Shown here: positions 1-12,660 of the stretch, piece by piece
Layout of the letters: every line of letters starts with the position of its first letter
How positions within the stretch are numbered: the stretch's first letter is position 1
Assembly: GCA_026182355.1 (NCBI GenBank)
Contig: JAPFBL010000316.1
Location: 434,001 to 498,000 of the forward strand
Direction of reading: 5' to 3'
Source: Hermatobates lingyangjiaoensis
Taxonomy: Eukaryota > Arthropoda > Insecta > Hemiptera > Hermatobatidae
Length of the DNA stretch: 64,000 nucleotides
Notes under the pieces: generated by a model
Told to the model about the DNA's origin: nothing
Databases searched by the model: none
The model's input: only the letters and a program-made list of their open reading frames with translations
Made by a program: the position numbers and the translations under genes

Positions 1-3000
1 AATATTTATTGATTGGCTTGTAAATATAGAGTCATATTTCTTAGTGTTTAATCTTTAAATTAACTGTTTGCACGTTTAGTACACATAGATTAGCTTGTTT
101 TAAGCAACTGTTAACTGGTAAAGAAATAAGATAATGTGTAGTGTTTAAAATGCTTCATACGAAAAAATAGATATTTTTATAATGTTTATTATTCTCTTAG
201 AAAAAAATACATGTAAATAAATATTATTGTAATTTTAGGATTTCGTTATACAAATTAATAATAAATGAATAAATATGTAGCACTGGAGGATTAGAAGTTT
301 GGAATGTTTTACTGGCTTTTTGATTTCATTATTCAGATCTACAACGTCATGAGGTAGAAGATACTACACAAGAGAACAATGAAATCCTTCCATATTGCTT
401 ACAACCAGTTCAAAAACTTCTTTTATTTAATTAAAAAAACTTCACAGAATTATTTGAACTAATAATTGAAATTCTATCAATTGTTCTAACAAGTTGTTAA
501 AATTAGGTTGCTTTATTATTATTATTTGTAATTTTCTATTATTTTCAACTAGAATATTATTGTTTATTTTATATGCCTAAGTGTTAGAATTAAATTCTCG
601 TTATATTATACAATTAATCGTTTAGGTATAAGTCAATATGTGCATTTATTATACAATATGTAACTTGAGTTTTATTATTGATAATTCACAGATAAGTTTT
701 TATCAAAATAGCTACATACAAATATTAATTTCTAATAATTACACCAGATTTTTTTTTAATCTTATTTCAAAGTCAATGATTCATATATTCTATTTTTTTT
801 TTATTCTAAATGAGTTTTCTTATTGAATGCTGTAATACCACCAATAAGGATACTTTCAATGAATTTAATATTTCTAAATTTAAAAGCAAGAAAATGTATC
901 TGTTTTCAAATTAAATGGAATATAGATGAAAAAAATATTTTTTAAAAATCTAACATTATTGAAAGAAAAACTCATTTGACCAATATTGAAGTATTAAGAT
1001 TACAATTCATATTGTGAAGTGATTCCAAAACCTTCTTTTAAGTGCTTTCAAATTGTAATTCGTTCATTCTTAAATGATTTAAAACATTAAAACTTTAAAA
1101 AATAATAATAAACTATCTCGTTAAGAATTCATTTATTTAAATAATAAGCAATTCTTTCATTTCACAAGATTTTAAAGAGTAAACCACCTTACGGTTTTTT
1201 TTCTTATTCCAGACTTATGAATAATATAAAAATGTATGAAGGCATTTTATTTCAATTAATTTATAAAGAATTATACCCTTTAAAATGCATTAATATATTT
1301 TCCAAAATAAAGGTTGACTTTTCCTTCACTTCAATAGGAATAATTTTGTAACTCCTATCATTCTTTTATATAATAATAAAAAAATGTTGGACTGATAATA
1401 TTTTATGATGATTTGCATAAAATTTTATGATAATGTCATCAAGAAGGATAATCTATTCCTTCTATTTCCTTAAAGTTGGAAAAATGACAACTAGAAATAA
1501 GTACATTGTTTTGATCAAATCTCAGTTATTGTTTTTAATCGTTATATAACTTGAAAGACGAAGAGAAAAGTCTACATAATTCAATAAAACTTATTTAAAT
1601 ATTTTTTTTTTAAAATTAAGCTTTAAATGACTGGTGGATTTTCTCTTAGAGTTCTTCTACCATATGATTGTAACAAGGTATACTAGAATGTACAGTATGA
1701 TTTGTTGTATCTTCAATGAGTGCACAAGTAATATAAGTTTAATTCCCTTAATCAGCCTCTTATACCCAAAATACCAAAAACTATTATTGCCTGTTTATAT
1801 TTATTTGATAATTGTAGGGGAAAAAACAGTTTTTGTTTCTAGATGAATTTGAAAAGTAAATAAATAACTGTTTCTGTGAAATATAAGCATGTGTAAATTG
1901 TAGTAATCGCTGTTCTGTATTGTGAAAAGTTATTTTTGTCAAAAAAAAAAAACAAAACTATTTTCTTAGAAATTCCAATAGGAAGCTTGGAAAGCGATTT
2001 CCATAAGAAAAGATTCGTTAACAAACTGTGTTATAATGTATTACGATTACATAGATGAATTCATGTTTTTTTTTCTTTTTAATGAATCTTAGGATGTTAA
2101 TCAAATAGAACTGCAACTTTCTTAGAAGAAAAAAAAAATTATCCTTCTAAGATTGAATGATTGTAAAATATTAAATAGTTCTTTCAATGTTATAAACGTT
2201 TCTTGCTGTATAACAAATCATATCTCTGATTGTCAAGTATGAAATAAATGACTGATTTCACATAACTTCGCTTTTTTCTTTACCATTTCTATTTTGTAAA
2301 ACAAGCAGGTAAAGTAAGATAACCAATTATCAACAATACAAAACAGACAAAGGTTAACTTTATTTATCATTTAAAACTTTCATTTTAAATTGAAAATAAA
2401 GTTATCAGTTTCAGATACAATATAAAAATGTACCTTAGAAGTTTCTTGCACAAAAGAGAGCAACCAGAATAGAAATAAAATATTGATAGAATGAAATAAA
2501 TATTTTACCTTGCAATGAAAAAGAAAATTGTCTGTTTAAACAAACAGCGTTGATAACTGAAGAGCATATTGCTGCCGTATTGATCAGTGTTACCAAAGCA
2601 CGAAAAAAAATGTACTAACATGTGCAAAATCTATTTATGAGAAAGTGAATGTTGTAATTAAAGTGGAACCTTCAGATAAGAATTTATTTCATTTCGTGAT
2701 TTTATTTGTATTTTGAAATATACGAAGTCAATATACGTAATATATTACTTACGTAATATACGTAAGTCAAGCCTTATTTAAATCTTATTTAAAATACTGG
2801 AAAAGCTATTAATTTTAGTGCTTGCTGTAATCATACAAAATATTGTTTCTGAAAATGAAAAATTAAAACTTCTAGATATTGTGCAACGTAAAAATTAATA
2901 GATGAAACATAGTAAGAGAAAATTATTAATACAATAATATAAATAAAATTTATTGTAGTACGTTATCTATATTATTATTGCATAATTCTAATATAATATC

Positions 3001-3711
3001 GATATACCTATAAAACTCTGGTGACCGGCCTTGTTTGTTTGATTTCTTATCACCTTTTTTGGTATTATTCCGCGCAACCTGCTTCTTCAGCAATATCGCG
3101 AGTAATAACAGAACAGATTGATGCCTTTTAACGTGAAAGCTCTTTCGCCACATCTCAGGACCACCAAGCCCTAGCCGAGGAATACCTAATATGGTATATT
3201 GGGTATTTCTTATTGCATTCAGTGACCTGATGACTAGTATAGTTTTTGATCGAAATAGTAATACTTGATAGCGATTTAAATTACTCTAATTTAAGTAATT
3301 TTTATATTTAATTTAATATTTTTAAATAAATTTTAAATAATCCAAAGTTTATGCCATGATTAGAAATTATTTCTAAAACAAAAGACAAAAAATAATTTAA
3401 GTAGGCAAACACTGACTCAATGGGAACAAGGAATTTCTGACACAAAAACTTAGACGTTGTTGATATCTTGCTTTTAGCCAGTACTCTTTGCTAAAGATAA
3501 ATTTAGAAGGTTGGAGAGAAAATACCTTCTAATAATCTACTTCCACTCCTTCCGAGAGAAGTAACTTTATAGTCATTCTTGTTTGGACACAGTGTTGCCA
3601 CGTAAGATAAAATGACATTTAGGATTACCTGCATACAGTCTTACTCAGGTAGACATAAAAATACACTAAACATAAAAGACTTGTTTTTTCCAAGTTTCGT
3701 TTTATATGAAA
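1..3711. other. AT-rich upstream DNA, no gene seen
   Basis: This stretch is strongly AT-rich, with many homopolymer A and T runs and stop codons in every frame. The longest open frames are under 75 codons and look random. A small palindromic patch of TACGTAA-type repeats lies near 2730-2766. I see no tRNA, exon or recognisable transposon. Confidence 0.6.
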
Positions 3712-4045
3712 CTAGCAAACGTACCCGTCTTTGACGGAATCAAAAATTCTATTATACTTGGTATTCCAAAATATCAATTATAGTATTATACTAATACTAC
3801 AATTAGAAGTTATAGAATAGTAGGAAATACCATTATTAGTACAGTGCTAAAAAAAAGCCTCTGTATACAAAGATTAGATTTTAAGTTAGACATACACAAA
3901 TCTACAATCAATGTTTCAGCTTTATATGTCTTATGGTAGCAATATTTTGTGGACAAACCGACAGACAGAAATTATTCTAAGGGTATATGTGGCTACTCTG
4001 AAGTATGAAACGTAAAGAAAACTTGAAATGAGTTAGTTCTAATTA
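3712..4045 (-). mobile_element. Helitron fragment (short copy)
   Basis: The minus strand ends in CTAG at 3712-3715 followed by a host T, with a CCGTC-AAA-GACGG hairpin about 10 nt inside it. This is the classic Helitron 3' end. Moving right, the sequence jumps to the family's 5' region near 3895 and stops about 40 nt before the expected TC 5' terminus. It is therefore an internally deleted, 5'-trimmed copy of the element at 4444-5876. Confidence 0.75.
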
Positions 4046-4049
4046 ACGT

Positions 4050-4440
4050 GCTCCCAGTCAAAAGCTAGCACGCAAGCCACTGAGCTACTCTGGTTCCATA
4101 CCTTACTTTATTACCAGTGTTTATATTACGCAAGTATTAAATTAAAAAAAAATATTTTTGTTGTGTTTATTTATAATACATTTGCACTACTGTCATCGGC
4201 GAGCAAGCAAGCTACTGGCAACCCTGGCTAGATCCCTTTACTTTATTACCATTTTTTATATTATCCACATTTTAAATTCAAAAAAATATTTGTTTGTTAC
4301 ATTTATTTATAATACATTTGCACTACTGTCATCGGCGATCACGCAAGCCACTGGGCTACTCTGGTCCCATACCTTACATTATTACCAGTGTATTTATTAA
4401 GCAAATATTAAATTAAAAAAAAGTTGACAGTTATATATAA
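4050..4440. repeat. Tandem repeat, ~135-140-bp unit, about 3 copies
   Basis: Three diverged units share a core reading roughly CACGCAAGCCACTGGGCTAC, preceded by TTTGCACTACTGTCATCGGC and followed by an AT-rich half. Cores lie near 4071, 4202 and 4341. The array sits exactly between two Helitron copies, and a second array of the same unit lies at 53405-53870. Confidence 0.8.
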
Positions 4441-4443
4441 TAC

Positions 4444-5876
4444 ATAGCAAACGTACCCGTCTTTGACGGAATCAGAAGTTCCTGTTTTGGTTTATTGCCG
4501 TGTGCCTATTGCCTTTCGGCTATACCACGGAGGAATCAGAAGTTCCGTCATTTTTGGTATTTCAAAATGTCATTAGAAATTATAGAATAGTAGAAAATAC
4601 CATTATTACTACAGTGTTAAACAAATTCCTCCAGCTTATACACTACATTAGCTGTCTGTCCTTCAGGTTCATGGTAGAAGAAAGAGTTGAAACCTCTGAC
4701 CGTTGAGCATGTAAACTACATTTGACCATGTGAGAAAAACTTGGTTTTGCTACCTTGTATTCCTGCGTTAGATGAAGTCTCCCTTTGCGACTTAGTTAAC
4801 GTCATTGCGAAATAGACTCTGACCGGACTTTGCAATCATTTCAACGTAAACAGACAGTGGCTCGGAATCAATGGTATGTGAAGTATACACACAGACTCCC
4901 CAATACCACATCCAGTCATTATGTCCGCCTCTATGGCATATCTGTGTAGAGCACGAACTCAGAGTCGTGTCCCGTTGCACAGTTTTGGGGCACTCATGTT
5001 TCGTAACATGAAATTTGTTACTGCTACTAAATTGCAGCATGATTGGTGCTCTACTTTAAGTTTTTACTCATGAGCAGGCAGTCCAGGAGAAATAAATTCA
5101 GAGTCAAGAAATTCAATTAGATAATGAACTGCTTCTTCGTCACTAATCCAATCTCTTTACTGACTTGTAAGTTCTTTCCTCGGCTTCATATAGCGTAAGA
5201 ACTTGTTTGTTGATTTTTCCTCCCTGTTCATATTAAGAGTTGAGAATTGCTCGTTTACAAAACATTTATTCTCAATAGATAGTACATCCTTAACTCTGTG
5301 AAACACCATTTCAATGATGTCAAATACGGAATATATTCATATGCTCAATTGAAATTAAAATCAACTAACAATACCTACTTGCCACACCTGTGTATTTTCA
5401 AAACAAACTTGTCTGTGAAGTTAGAAAAATACAGCTAAAAGCCCCATAACTTTGCTTCTGTACTGAATTAATAATCTATTTAGAGCCCATATTTTAAGTT
5501 AGGCACACACAAATCCAGTGTCAATGTTTCAGCTCGCCATGTCTTATGGTGGCTGAGTTTACTTGTGACAAACATATTTGCGTTAAACGTCCATAACTTC
5601 ACTTCTACGTTGAATTTCCAATCAATTCATAGCCTATATTTTAAGTTAGACCTACACAAATCTACTGTAAAAGTTTCAGCTTTATATGTCTTATGGTAGC
5701 TGAGTTTACCTGTGACAAAGTTTTGCGGACAAACAGACAAACCGACAAACCGACAAACCGACAGAAATTTTTCTAAGGGTGGATTCGGTTTCTCCAATGT
5801 ATGAAACGTAAAGAAAACTTGAAATGAGTCAGTTCTAAGCAATGTACAGACAAAATCATTATTTTATTTATAAAGA
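4444..5876 (-). mobile_element. Helitron, decayed copy with helicase remnant
   Basis: On the minus strand the element starts with TC at 5876/5875, directly after a host A, in the AT-rich form TCTTTATAAATAAAATAATG. It ends near 4444, where the usual CTAG has mutated to CTAT, and the terminal hairpin is intact at 4455-4469. The first ~500 nt are non-coding and include a short GACAAACC tandem run (5725-5763). The 3' half (about 4620-5110) is homologous to the helicase remnant described at 11164-11599, but carries a one-base deletion at the VGAPIM motif and stops. Length is 1433 bp, close to the 1407 bp of the plus-strand copy. It is a deletion derivative of a formerly autonomous Helitron. Confidence 0.85.
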
Positions 5877-6284
5877 TCTTAATTTCATACAGTGATGCCA
5901 ACTTCTAGGTATGAAAATTACTACTAATAAAACTATGTTAATAGATTACATATAAAAATTATAATTATCTTTCAAAAAATACAAATTTACCTTTGAAAAT
6001 GTATAGAATAATGTTAAACATAATATCCTTGATCAGTGTGTGTTACGAACATTTTATAATTATTTAAAATTGAGAATTACATTGTAAACGGATCACAGCT
6101 TGTGAAGACAAGTGTCCCTTAAATATAATTAAACTTTATTATTCTTTATGCTGTTTGTTTCATTAGCTTGTAAGTTGTAAAATAAAATGATGAGATCAAA
6201 GTAGCAGTTACTGCGATACATTTCAATCACAACTAATAACTTGAAAACTTATTGTACAAAATGTGTAAGTCGCTATCCAGCCTT
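5877..6284. other. AT-rich spacer, nothing recognised
   Basis: No open frame, repeat or RNA motif stands out. Confidence 0.5.
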
Positions 6285-6775
6285 CCTGCGGGACTCCTTG
6301 CTTCCTGATGATGACGATAATCAAAATATTGATGTGAGTTATGCGCAGTTCTATCTGTGTGTCTTTCATTTTAACTCTATTTCATTTAAAAGTCCGTTTT
6401 GGACAATATGAAATGGGAAAACAATACTAAGATCATTCAACCGTAACAAGCACTCTTAGTCACAGTCAAAAACCGTTATGGCGGTCGAAATATTGAAAAG
6501 TGAGTCTTGGTTACGTTTGTTTCTATGTGTCACTGTTTATTTTAAGTGTATTTGTCCTGCTGAACCGTTTTTCGTTATATATATATATGTATATGTTCCA
6601 ACTACAAAATGAAATGAGGGAAAAAAACCATAACTGCTGAGTTGGGTTTTGACTCTAACGAAGACCGCTTATTGTGGTTGAAAGATCTTAGTCTTTTTTA
6701 CTCATTTCATTTTTTGCTTTGACATTGCTTGTTATTTCACATGTTTATGTGAATTATTGTTTTATATATATATGC
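6285..6775. mobile_element. Cluster of degenerate PLE 3'-end fragments
   Basis: Four pieces are joined. 6285-6400 (+) is a family C end with CTGATGA at 6305 but a broken GAAA. 6401-6476 (-) is a badly decayed family A end. 6477-6580 (+) is a fragment with the GTCGAAATATTGAAAAGTGAG signature, leading into (TA)n. 6640-6770 (+) is a family A end with a hammerhead-like motif at 6651-6693 whose core is mutated to CTAACGA. The pieces meet at AT-rich junctions. Confidence 0.65.
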
Positions 6776-9555
6776 AGAAGTGGAACATTATCAAAACACA
6801 ATTGTTTGTGATCATTATGTAAGTTTTTTTTAAATGTATACAAATAAGAATATAATGAAATATAAAAAGAAAATAGAAAATAAAATGATATTTTTTCAAT
6901 AAATAAAGAAACAGCTGTCTGCACCCAAATTTACTATAGCTAAATGTTTACATAAATAAATTGATAATGATTTCAACTAATTTATTCATCTACTTTTTCA
7001 AAGAAAACGAACACGCATACACTGACAGTAATTAACAGGGAACGATAATTAATTAGTGGAATTAGGCAAAACTGATTAAATAAATTGTTCAATTATCAAA
7101 TAAAAATTCAATTAATTTGTATATTAAATAAACATAATAATTAATATTTAATTAATTTAAAAACTATTAGGTAATAAAAGGTATTAATGATGTGTTATTT
7201 ATTTGGTCTACCTAAGTAAGGGATATTATTGTAGAGTCAATATGTTTTTAATAAACTTTTAGAGAGGTTATATGAAAAATAAAGGAGTGGTAAATTGAAA
7301 TATCAAAAAATAAATTATATAAGATAAGTTTCATTATATAATTAAAAAATATCAATTTAATTTCACTAATTATTTCAATTCGCTAGCCGCAAAAGCTGAT
7401 TTGTTAATTGAATATTAATTGAATAGTAAAAAAGAATAGAATTATATGTTTTAGTCTAAAAATATAATATCTGAAAAATATGTATGCTTGCTTCAAAGTA
7501 ACTCACTTAGAAACATTATCATAATTATAGTACTTCGTATTATACTTTTTTTAAAATTTAATGCCAAAAGATGTGGGAGAGAAATATTTTCTTGTAATAA
7601 ACTATATTTAAATATCAATTACTTCAGTAAGCTACGGATTATTTATGCTTAATTTGAACAAACTTGACAAGTGACTAAAGAAGGAGCTTAATGTTGTTTA
7701 TTAAGGTTTCTTCCTTAATAAGGTATAATAATTTCTACTAATTGATGTAACCTTTGCGTGTTTACAAAATATTTTATGTATGCTCGCTTATTAATAAACT
7801 CCAAGCAAATAATTAAGATTTAGGGGTCTTACAAAGGTGTAAATGTATTATGGTCATATTGTTTTCTGTAAACGATCACTGGAATTTCCTTACAGTAAAA
7901 TTAATTCACTTAATGACAAACTAAACCTAAGCAAGCCTTTTACGAACGGATGCACTGCTTAGAAATATTAATATGAATGAACGTTATACTGAAAATAATA
8001 AATAAAGATAGAAATAGAAATGTTTATCTATGAGCTGAATGAAAGATGATTTACAACTGTGATAGCGAACCTATGCTATGCATGACAGTATTGACACGTA
8101 ACCTTATTTATCGTGATAAGAATCTTGAATGATAACAAATATCAACATTTAAATATTGTCTCTCATAACTTCCAAAATTGGTTATTAATAATATTATTAT
8201 TATTATTAATAATTTTTTCCAAACATGTATGTAGCATCACAATAATATTGCTTTACAAATATTCACGCTAAAATAATTTAAACATATTGTTTCATTATTT
8301 ATATTAATATAAAAATACTATATTCTGTAAACAAACTAAATTCCAAGTGCAAAAATGGTAAATTCTCGTTTCATAATTTTGGTTTTTCGTATTTTAAACG
8401 GCAATAAAAAAAAAAATGATTTAACATTTAAATATATTGATATTAATAGCTAAATTCTGACTGCTAAAATGTTAAATTTTGGTTTCGTAAGTTTTGTTTT
8501 TGTATTTAAATGGCATTAAACAAAGAATTAACTTGTAAAAATTATTAATATTTTTATATTCTTTTTAGTCTTTACTTTTGCGATGTGTGAAACGCCACGA
8601 AAAATTATGTCTTTTTTTTTTAAATTTTGACACGCCGAACTCAAAAGATTTATCATCACTGATTTAAAACCTTTTAGCGGTGCCTGTGTCAAATGAACAA
8701 TAGTGTCAAATATAGGGAAAGATGGAGCACAAGAACGGTTAGCCATACACAAATAAACACTTACCTGTCTCTAATCGGCCTTGCTTAATAAATCCCGTTG
8801 GCAAATAAAGCAGGCCACGTGTTTGCCTTCACATTCAATTCCTAATTTTCCATTACAGTTTTGTCTCATATGTTATCATTAATAAATGTTATTTCGATTA
8901 CTTATAACGGATTGAATGCAGGATTATTAGTGATTTAGTATTAGATTAGGCCAAAAAAAAATCATAAAACAAACACTGAAGTAAAAAAAAACACCAGGCT
9001 GTCTACACAACTGGTTTTCCAAGTCATCCGATAATCCATGGGATAAATAAACACTGCTTCCCTTCCGCTGTATTGAACTGTCACGTAACAGCCTCAAAGT
9101 CAAATTTTGAATAAATATGACAATTCATTATTTTAAATATGTTTGATATTATTCAGCATACTGAACTCTCCATCGTCATGCTGTTATAAAAACGCCAGCT
9201 AATCCTTTGAAGTATTCTACTTATAGTTCACCGCCAAGTTACAATAATGTTTGACTTAGTACGAAGAGTATTGACAGAGAAAATTTACAGTTGCTTCTCG
9301 CTTGGTATATAGAAAGTAGAGATAGCTGATTGATATGCATGTTCTATTAGGAAAGTAAGTTGACTATTCATGTTACAGAAATACCAGCATTTAATATTTA
9401 TAATTAAACGAATGACGCAAAATTGATTTATCATATAAATCCAGTTAACTAATAGAATAAAGCGGCAATTAATGAGTTAAATTTACACATAATTTAATAG
9501 TTTATACCAAATATTAACAATATTTACAAGCAGTAGACTCACTCTCCGAAGTACA
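6776..9555. other. AT-rich DNA, no gene seen
   Basis: This is AT-rich non-coding sequence with short ATT-type runs (for example around 8185-8215). No coding frame, transposon terminus or RNA gene could be supported. Confidence 0.5.
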
Positions 9556-9604
9556 ACACATATACACACATATACGCACGCACACACGCACACACACACG
9601 CGCG

Positions 9605-9641
<37 letters not shown>

Positions 9642-9642
9642 A
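9556..9642. repeat. (CA)n microsatellite, impure
   Basis: A run of CA dinucleotides with TA and GC interruptions. A second short (CA)n lies at 9732-9748. Cys/Val-rich reading frames across it are an artefact of the repeat. Confidence 0.9.
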
Positions 9643-10069
9643 TTGAGAATCTGTATAAGATATACATGTAATATGATAATGGAGCATGTATCAATACATT
9701 CCCTGGTGTTAGGGTGTACTTTCACCAGGAAACACACACACACACATACACATAAATATAAGTAAACGATTAAGTGAAAAGAACACGAAGAAACAACAAA
9801 GCAGATTTCAATATGTCGACTTGCAGATCTCCCCTACCCTTGCAACATATACTGGTTGATACCCCAGTTACTGTTTACTATTCATGCAGCGCTCCTCTTC
9901 CTCTGATGACGACAAGGTCGAAATTTAGGAGCTATTTTTTTTGTTGCTCTTTCTCCGTGTTTATTCCCATAATCGTCTGTTTAAGAGATTAAATACTAAC
10001 GGATAACTTCTTTTTTTTTTACAATAAATACGTAAAACAAACAAACAACGTTCACATCACAATAAAAAA

Positions 10070-10195
10070 TGAGATAGAAGACTAAAATCTTTCAACCTAA
10101 CAAGCGGTCTTCGTCAGAGTCAAAACCCTGACTCAATTGGGATTTCACTCTGACGAAGACCGCTTGTTACGGTTGAAAAATCCTTTCATCGAAAG
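10070..10195. mobile_element. Head-to-head pair of PLE family A ends
   Basis: A minus-strand family A end (motif 10080-10121) faces a plus-strand copy (motif 10146-10187). Both keep CTGACGA and the GACCG stem. The minus copy has lost one base in the stem and the plus copy has lost the AGATCT hinge and the 3' stem I strand. The inversion centre is near 10133. Confidence 0.75.
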
Positions 10196-10331
10196 GATTA
10201 TCACCTTACCATCTTTTATTCAAAAATAATTCGCAATTATTCTATATGTCTCAGCATTTAGAAATAGTACAGAAAAAAATTGGGTTATCCTCAATTATGT
10301 TTTAGAAAAATTAATAATTGTGTTATTATAA

Positions 10332-11738
10332 TCTATATAAATAAAATAATGATTTTGTCTGTACATTGCTTAGAACTGACTCATATCAACTTTTCTTTAC
10401 GTTTCATACATTGAGAAACGAATCCACCCTTAGAAAAATTTCTGTCGGTTGTCGTTTGCGGTTTGTCTGTTTGTCGGTTTGTCTGTTTGTCCGCAAAACT
10501 TTGTCACAAGTAAACTCAACTACCATAAGACATATAAAGCTGAAACTTTTACAGTATATTTGTGTAGGTCTAACTTAAAATATAGGCTCTGAATTGATTG
10601 GAAATTCAACGTAGAAGTGAAGTTATGGACGTTTAAAGCAAAAACGTTTGTCACAAGTAAACTCAGCCACCAAAGACATGGCAAGCTGAAACTTTGACAC
10701 TGGATTTGTGTATGCCTAACTTAAAATATGGGCTCTAAATAGATTCATAATTAAGTACAGAAATGAAGTTATAGGGCTTTAAGCGTATTTTTCTAACTTC
10801 AGAGACAAGTTTGTTTTGAAAATACACAGGTGTGGCAAGTAGGTATTGTTAGTTGATTTTAATTTGATTGGAGCATATGAATATATTGCGTATTTGACAT
10901 CTTTGAAAAGGTGTTTCCCAGGTTTGAGGATGTACTATCCATTACGAATAAATAGTTTTGTAAACGAGCAATTCTCAACTCTTTATATGAACAGGCAGGA
11001 AAAATCAACAAACAAGTTCTTACGCTATATCATACCGAGGAAAGAACTTACAAGTCAGTAAAGAGATTGGATTAGTGATGAAGAAGCAGTTCATTATCTA
11101 ATTGAATTTCTTGACTCAGAATTTATTTCTCCTGGACTGCCTGCTCATGAGTAAAAACTTCAAGTAGGAGCACCAATCATGCTGCAATTTAGTAGCAGTA
11201 ACAAATTTCATGTTACGAAACATGAGTGCCCCAAAACTTTGCAACAGGACACGACTCTGAGTTCGTGCTCTACACAGATATGCCATAGAGGCGAACATAA
11301 TGACTGGATGTGGTATTGGGGAGTCTGTGTGTATACCACGCATATCATTGATTCCGAGCCACTGTCTGTTTCCATTGAAATGATTGCAATGTCCTGTCAG
11401 AGTCTATTTCACAATGACGTTAGCTAAGTCGCAAAGGGAGACTTTATCTAACGCAGGAATTCATGTTAGCGAGACCAAGTTTTTCTCACATGGTCAACTG
11501 TAGTTTACTTGCTCAAGAGTCAGAGGTTCCAACTGTTTGTTCTTCCGTAAACCTGACGGACAGACAGCTAATGTGGTGTATACAGAGGCATTTGTTTAAC
11601 ACTGTACTAATAATGGTATTTTCTACTATTCTATAACTTCTAATTATGGTATTAGTATATATAATACTATAATTGATATTTTGGAATACCAAGTATAATA
11701 GAATTTTTGATTCCGTCAAAGACGGGTACGTTTGCTAG
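10332..11738 (+). mobile_element. Helitron, best-preserved copy in the window
   Basis: It starts with TCTATATAAATAAAATAATG directly after a host A (10331). It ends with CTAG at 11735-11738 directly before a host T (11739), which is the A|T insertion rule of Helitrons, with no target duplication and no terminal inverted repeats. A CCGTC-AAA-GACGG hairpin sits at 11713-11725, 9 nt before CTAG. The 5' ~530 nt are non-coding. After the GTAGGTATTGTTAGTTG segment (10839) the coding part has been deleted down to the C-terminal end of the helicase (see 11164-11599). It is the inverted sister of 4444-5876. An independent copy at 26262 keeps the start of the missing coding region. Confidence 0.9.
11164..11599 (+). 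pseudogene. C-terminal remnant of Helitron RepHel helicase
   Basis: Read across one frame change, this encodes the tail of a Helitron Rep/helicase, the protein that nicks and unwinds DNA during rolling-circle-like transposition. VGAPIML is at 11164-11184. The frame beginning at 11222 gives LCNRTRL, then RYAIEANIMTGCG, then IPRISLIP, the decayed helicase motif V-like TMTLAKSQ, then FSHGQL, TCSRVRG and finally NVVYTEAF before TAA at 11597-11599. These are characteristic blocks of Pif1-like Helitron helicases. At least three in-frame stops (after NRTRL, before LQCPVRV, after SHGQL) and the frame change show it is dead. The N-terminal HUH nuclease and the Walker motifs are absent. Confidence 0.85.
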
Positions 11739-11891
11739 TAATAGTATAAAATATTGGTGCTAAAAAATGTTGACCAGTATATAAGTTTACAATCCTAGAA
11801 TATCAATATTTTTAATTCATTTGCAACATAGTATTATTGTTTCAATGGAATATGATAGATATGTAAAATAAACATGCTTATGTACTCACAG

Positions 11892-11975
11892 TTACTTTTG
11901 TATGCTGTATAGCTACTTATGACTTGATCGACGTGGAAGAGGAGCATTACATCAAGCACGAAGCCAAACCAGTCA
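11892..11975 (+). CDS. Candidate orphan internal exon, product unknown
   Basis: An 84-bp stretch of clearly higher GC than its surroundings lies between a CACAG acceptor (AG at 11890-11891) and a GTAAGA donor (11976). Only the frame starting two bases in stays open. It reads TFVCCIATYDLIDVEE followed by EHYIKHEAKPV. It enters and leaves in phase 1, so it would be a symmetric exon. A second acceptor at 11911-11912 would give a 63-bp exon in the same frame. The hydrophobic start followed by an acidic stretch would fit the join between a signal peptide and a secreted protein, but this is inference. I recognise no family. If unspliced, the frame ends at TGA 11991. The polypyrimidine tract is weak and I find no partner exons, so a chance or dead exon is possible. 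Confidence 0.35.
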
Positions 11976-12660
11976 GTAAGATTGTATTTTGACGCTTTTG
12001 TTCCAACATTGTTGATGTACTCATCTAGGCAGAAAAAGTAAATATTAATAGGGATATGAGGAATTTTAGAGTCAGAGCTATTAAATTATATACATTAATG
12101 GTAACAAGACACATTTGTTAATATCATGAGATGTGAATTTGTTGTTAAGGCTTATTATGTATTACGATCGATTTAAAATTGTCATTAATTAATAATTGCA
12201 AATCCAACCAGATGTTATTAGAAAATATACAGAATCTTCTAGTCAAATATCTGAGCACATATCCGTCAAATTGCAGTAAAACATAATAGACTAGTGATAG
12301 AGTAGCTAAAAAAAACTTTCGCTATTCGCTATTACATATTAGCTCTACTGCGTGACAACGATCACCATTGCTGCAATTTTGGCAAACTGTCAAATAATAA
12401 AAGCCTTGGCGTATTGGCCATAATCATGAAGTTGATGCGCTTAATAGCCTGCAGATAAAAGGCACAAGTTTAAAATCTAATCAAGTTAAGTATGGCTAAA
12501 CTTAAGTGCACGCCATCGATGATTCGATTTATCATCAAGCCGGTAACATTCATTTATGGACGGTCAATTAAACAATTGTGATATCAACAGCTAAACCTTT
12601 ATTGGGGTATAGGTATAGCTGCTGCATTATAGGCATAGGTATTATGAGGTATAGTATAAT
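11976..12660. other. AT-rich spacer, nothing recognised
   Basis: Non-coding in all frames. No repeat family could be identified. Confidence 0.5.

Noticed and set aside
9483..9743. Cys/Val-rich minus-strand frame
   Set aside because: Translation of a (CA)n microsatellite.
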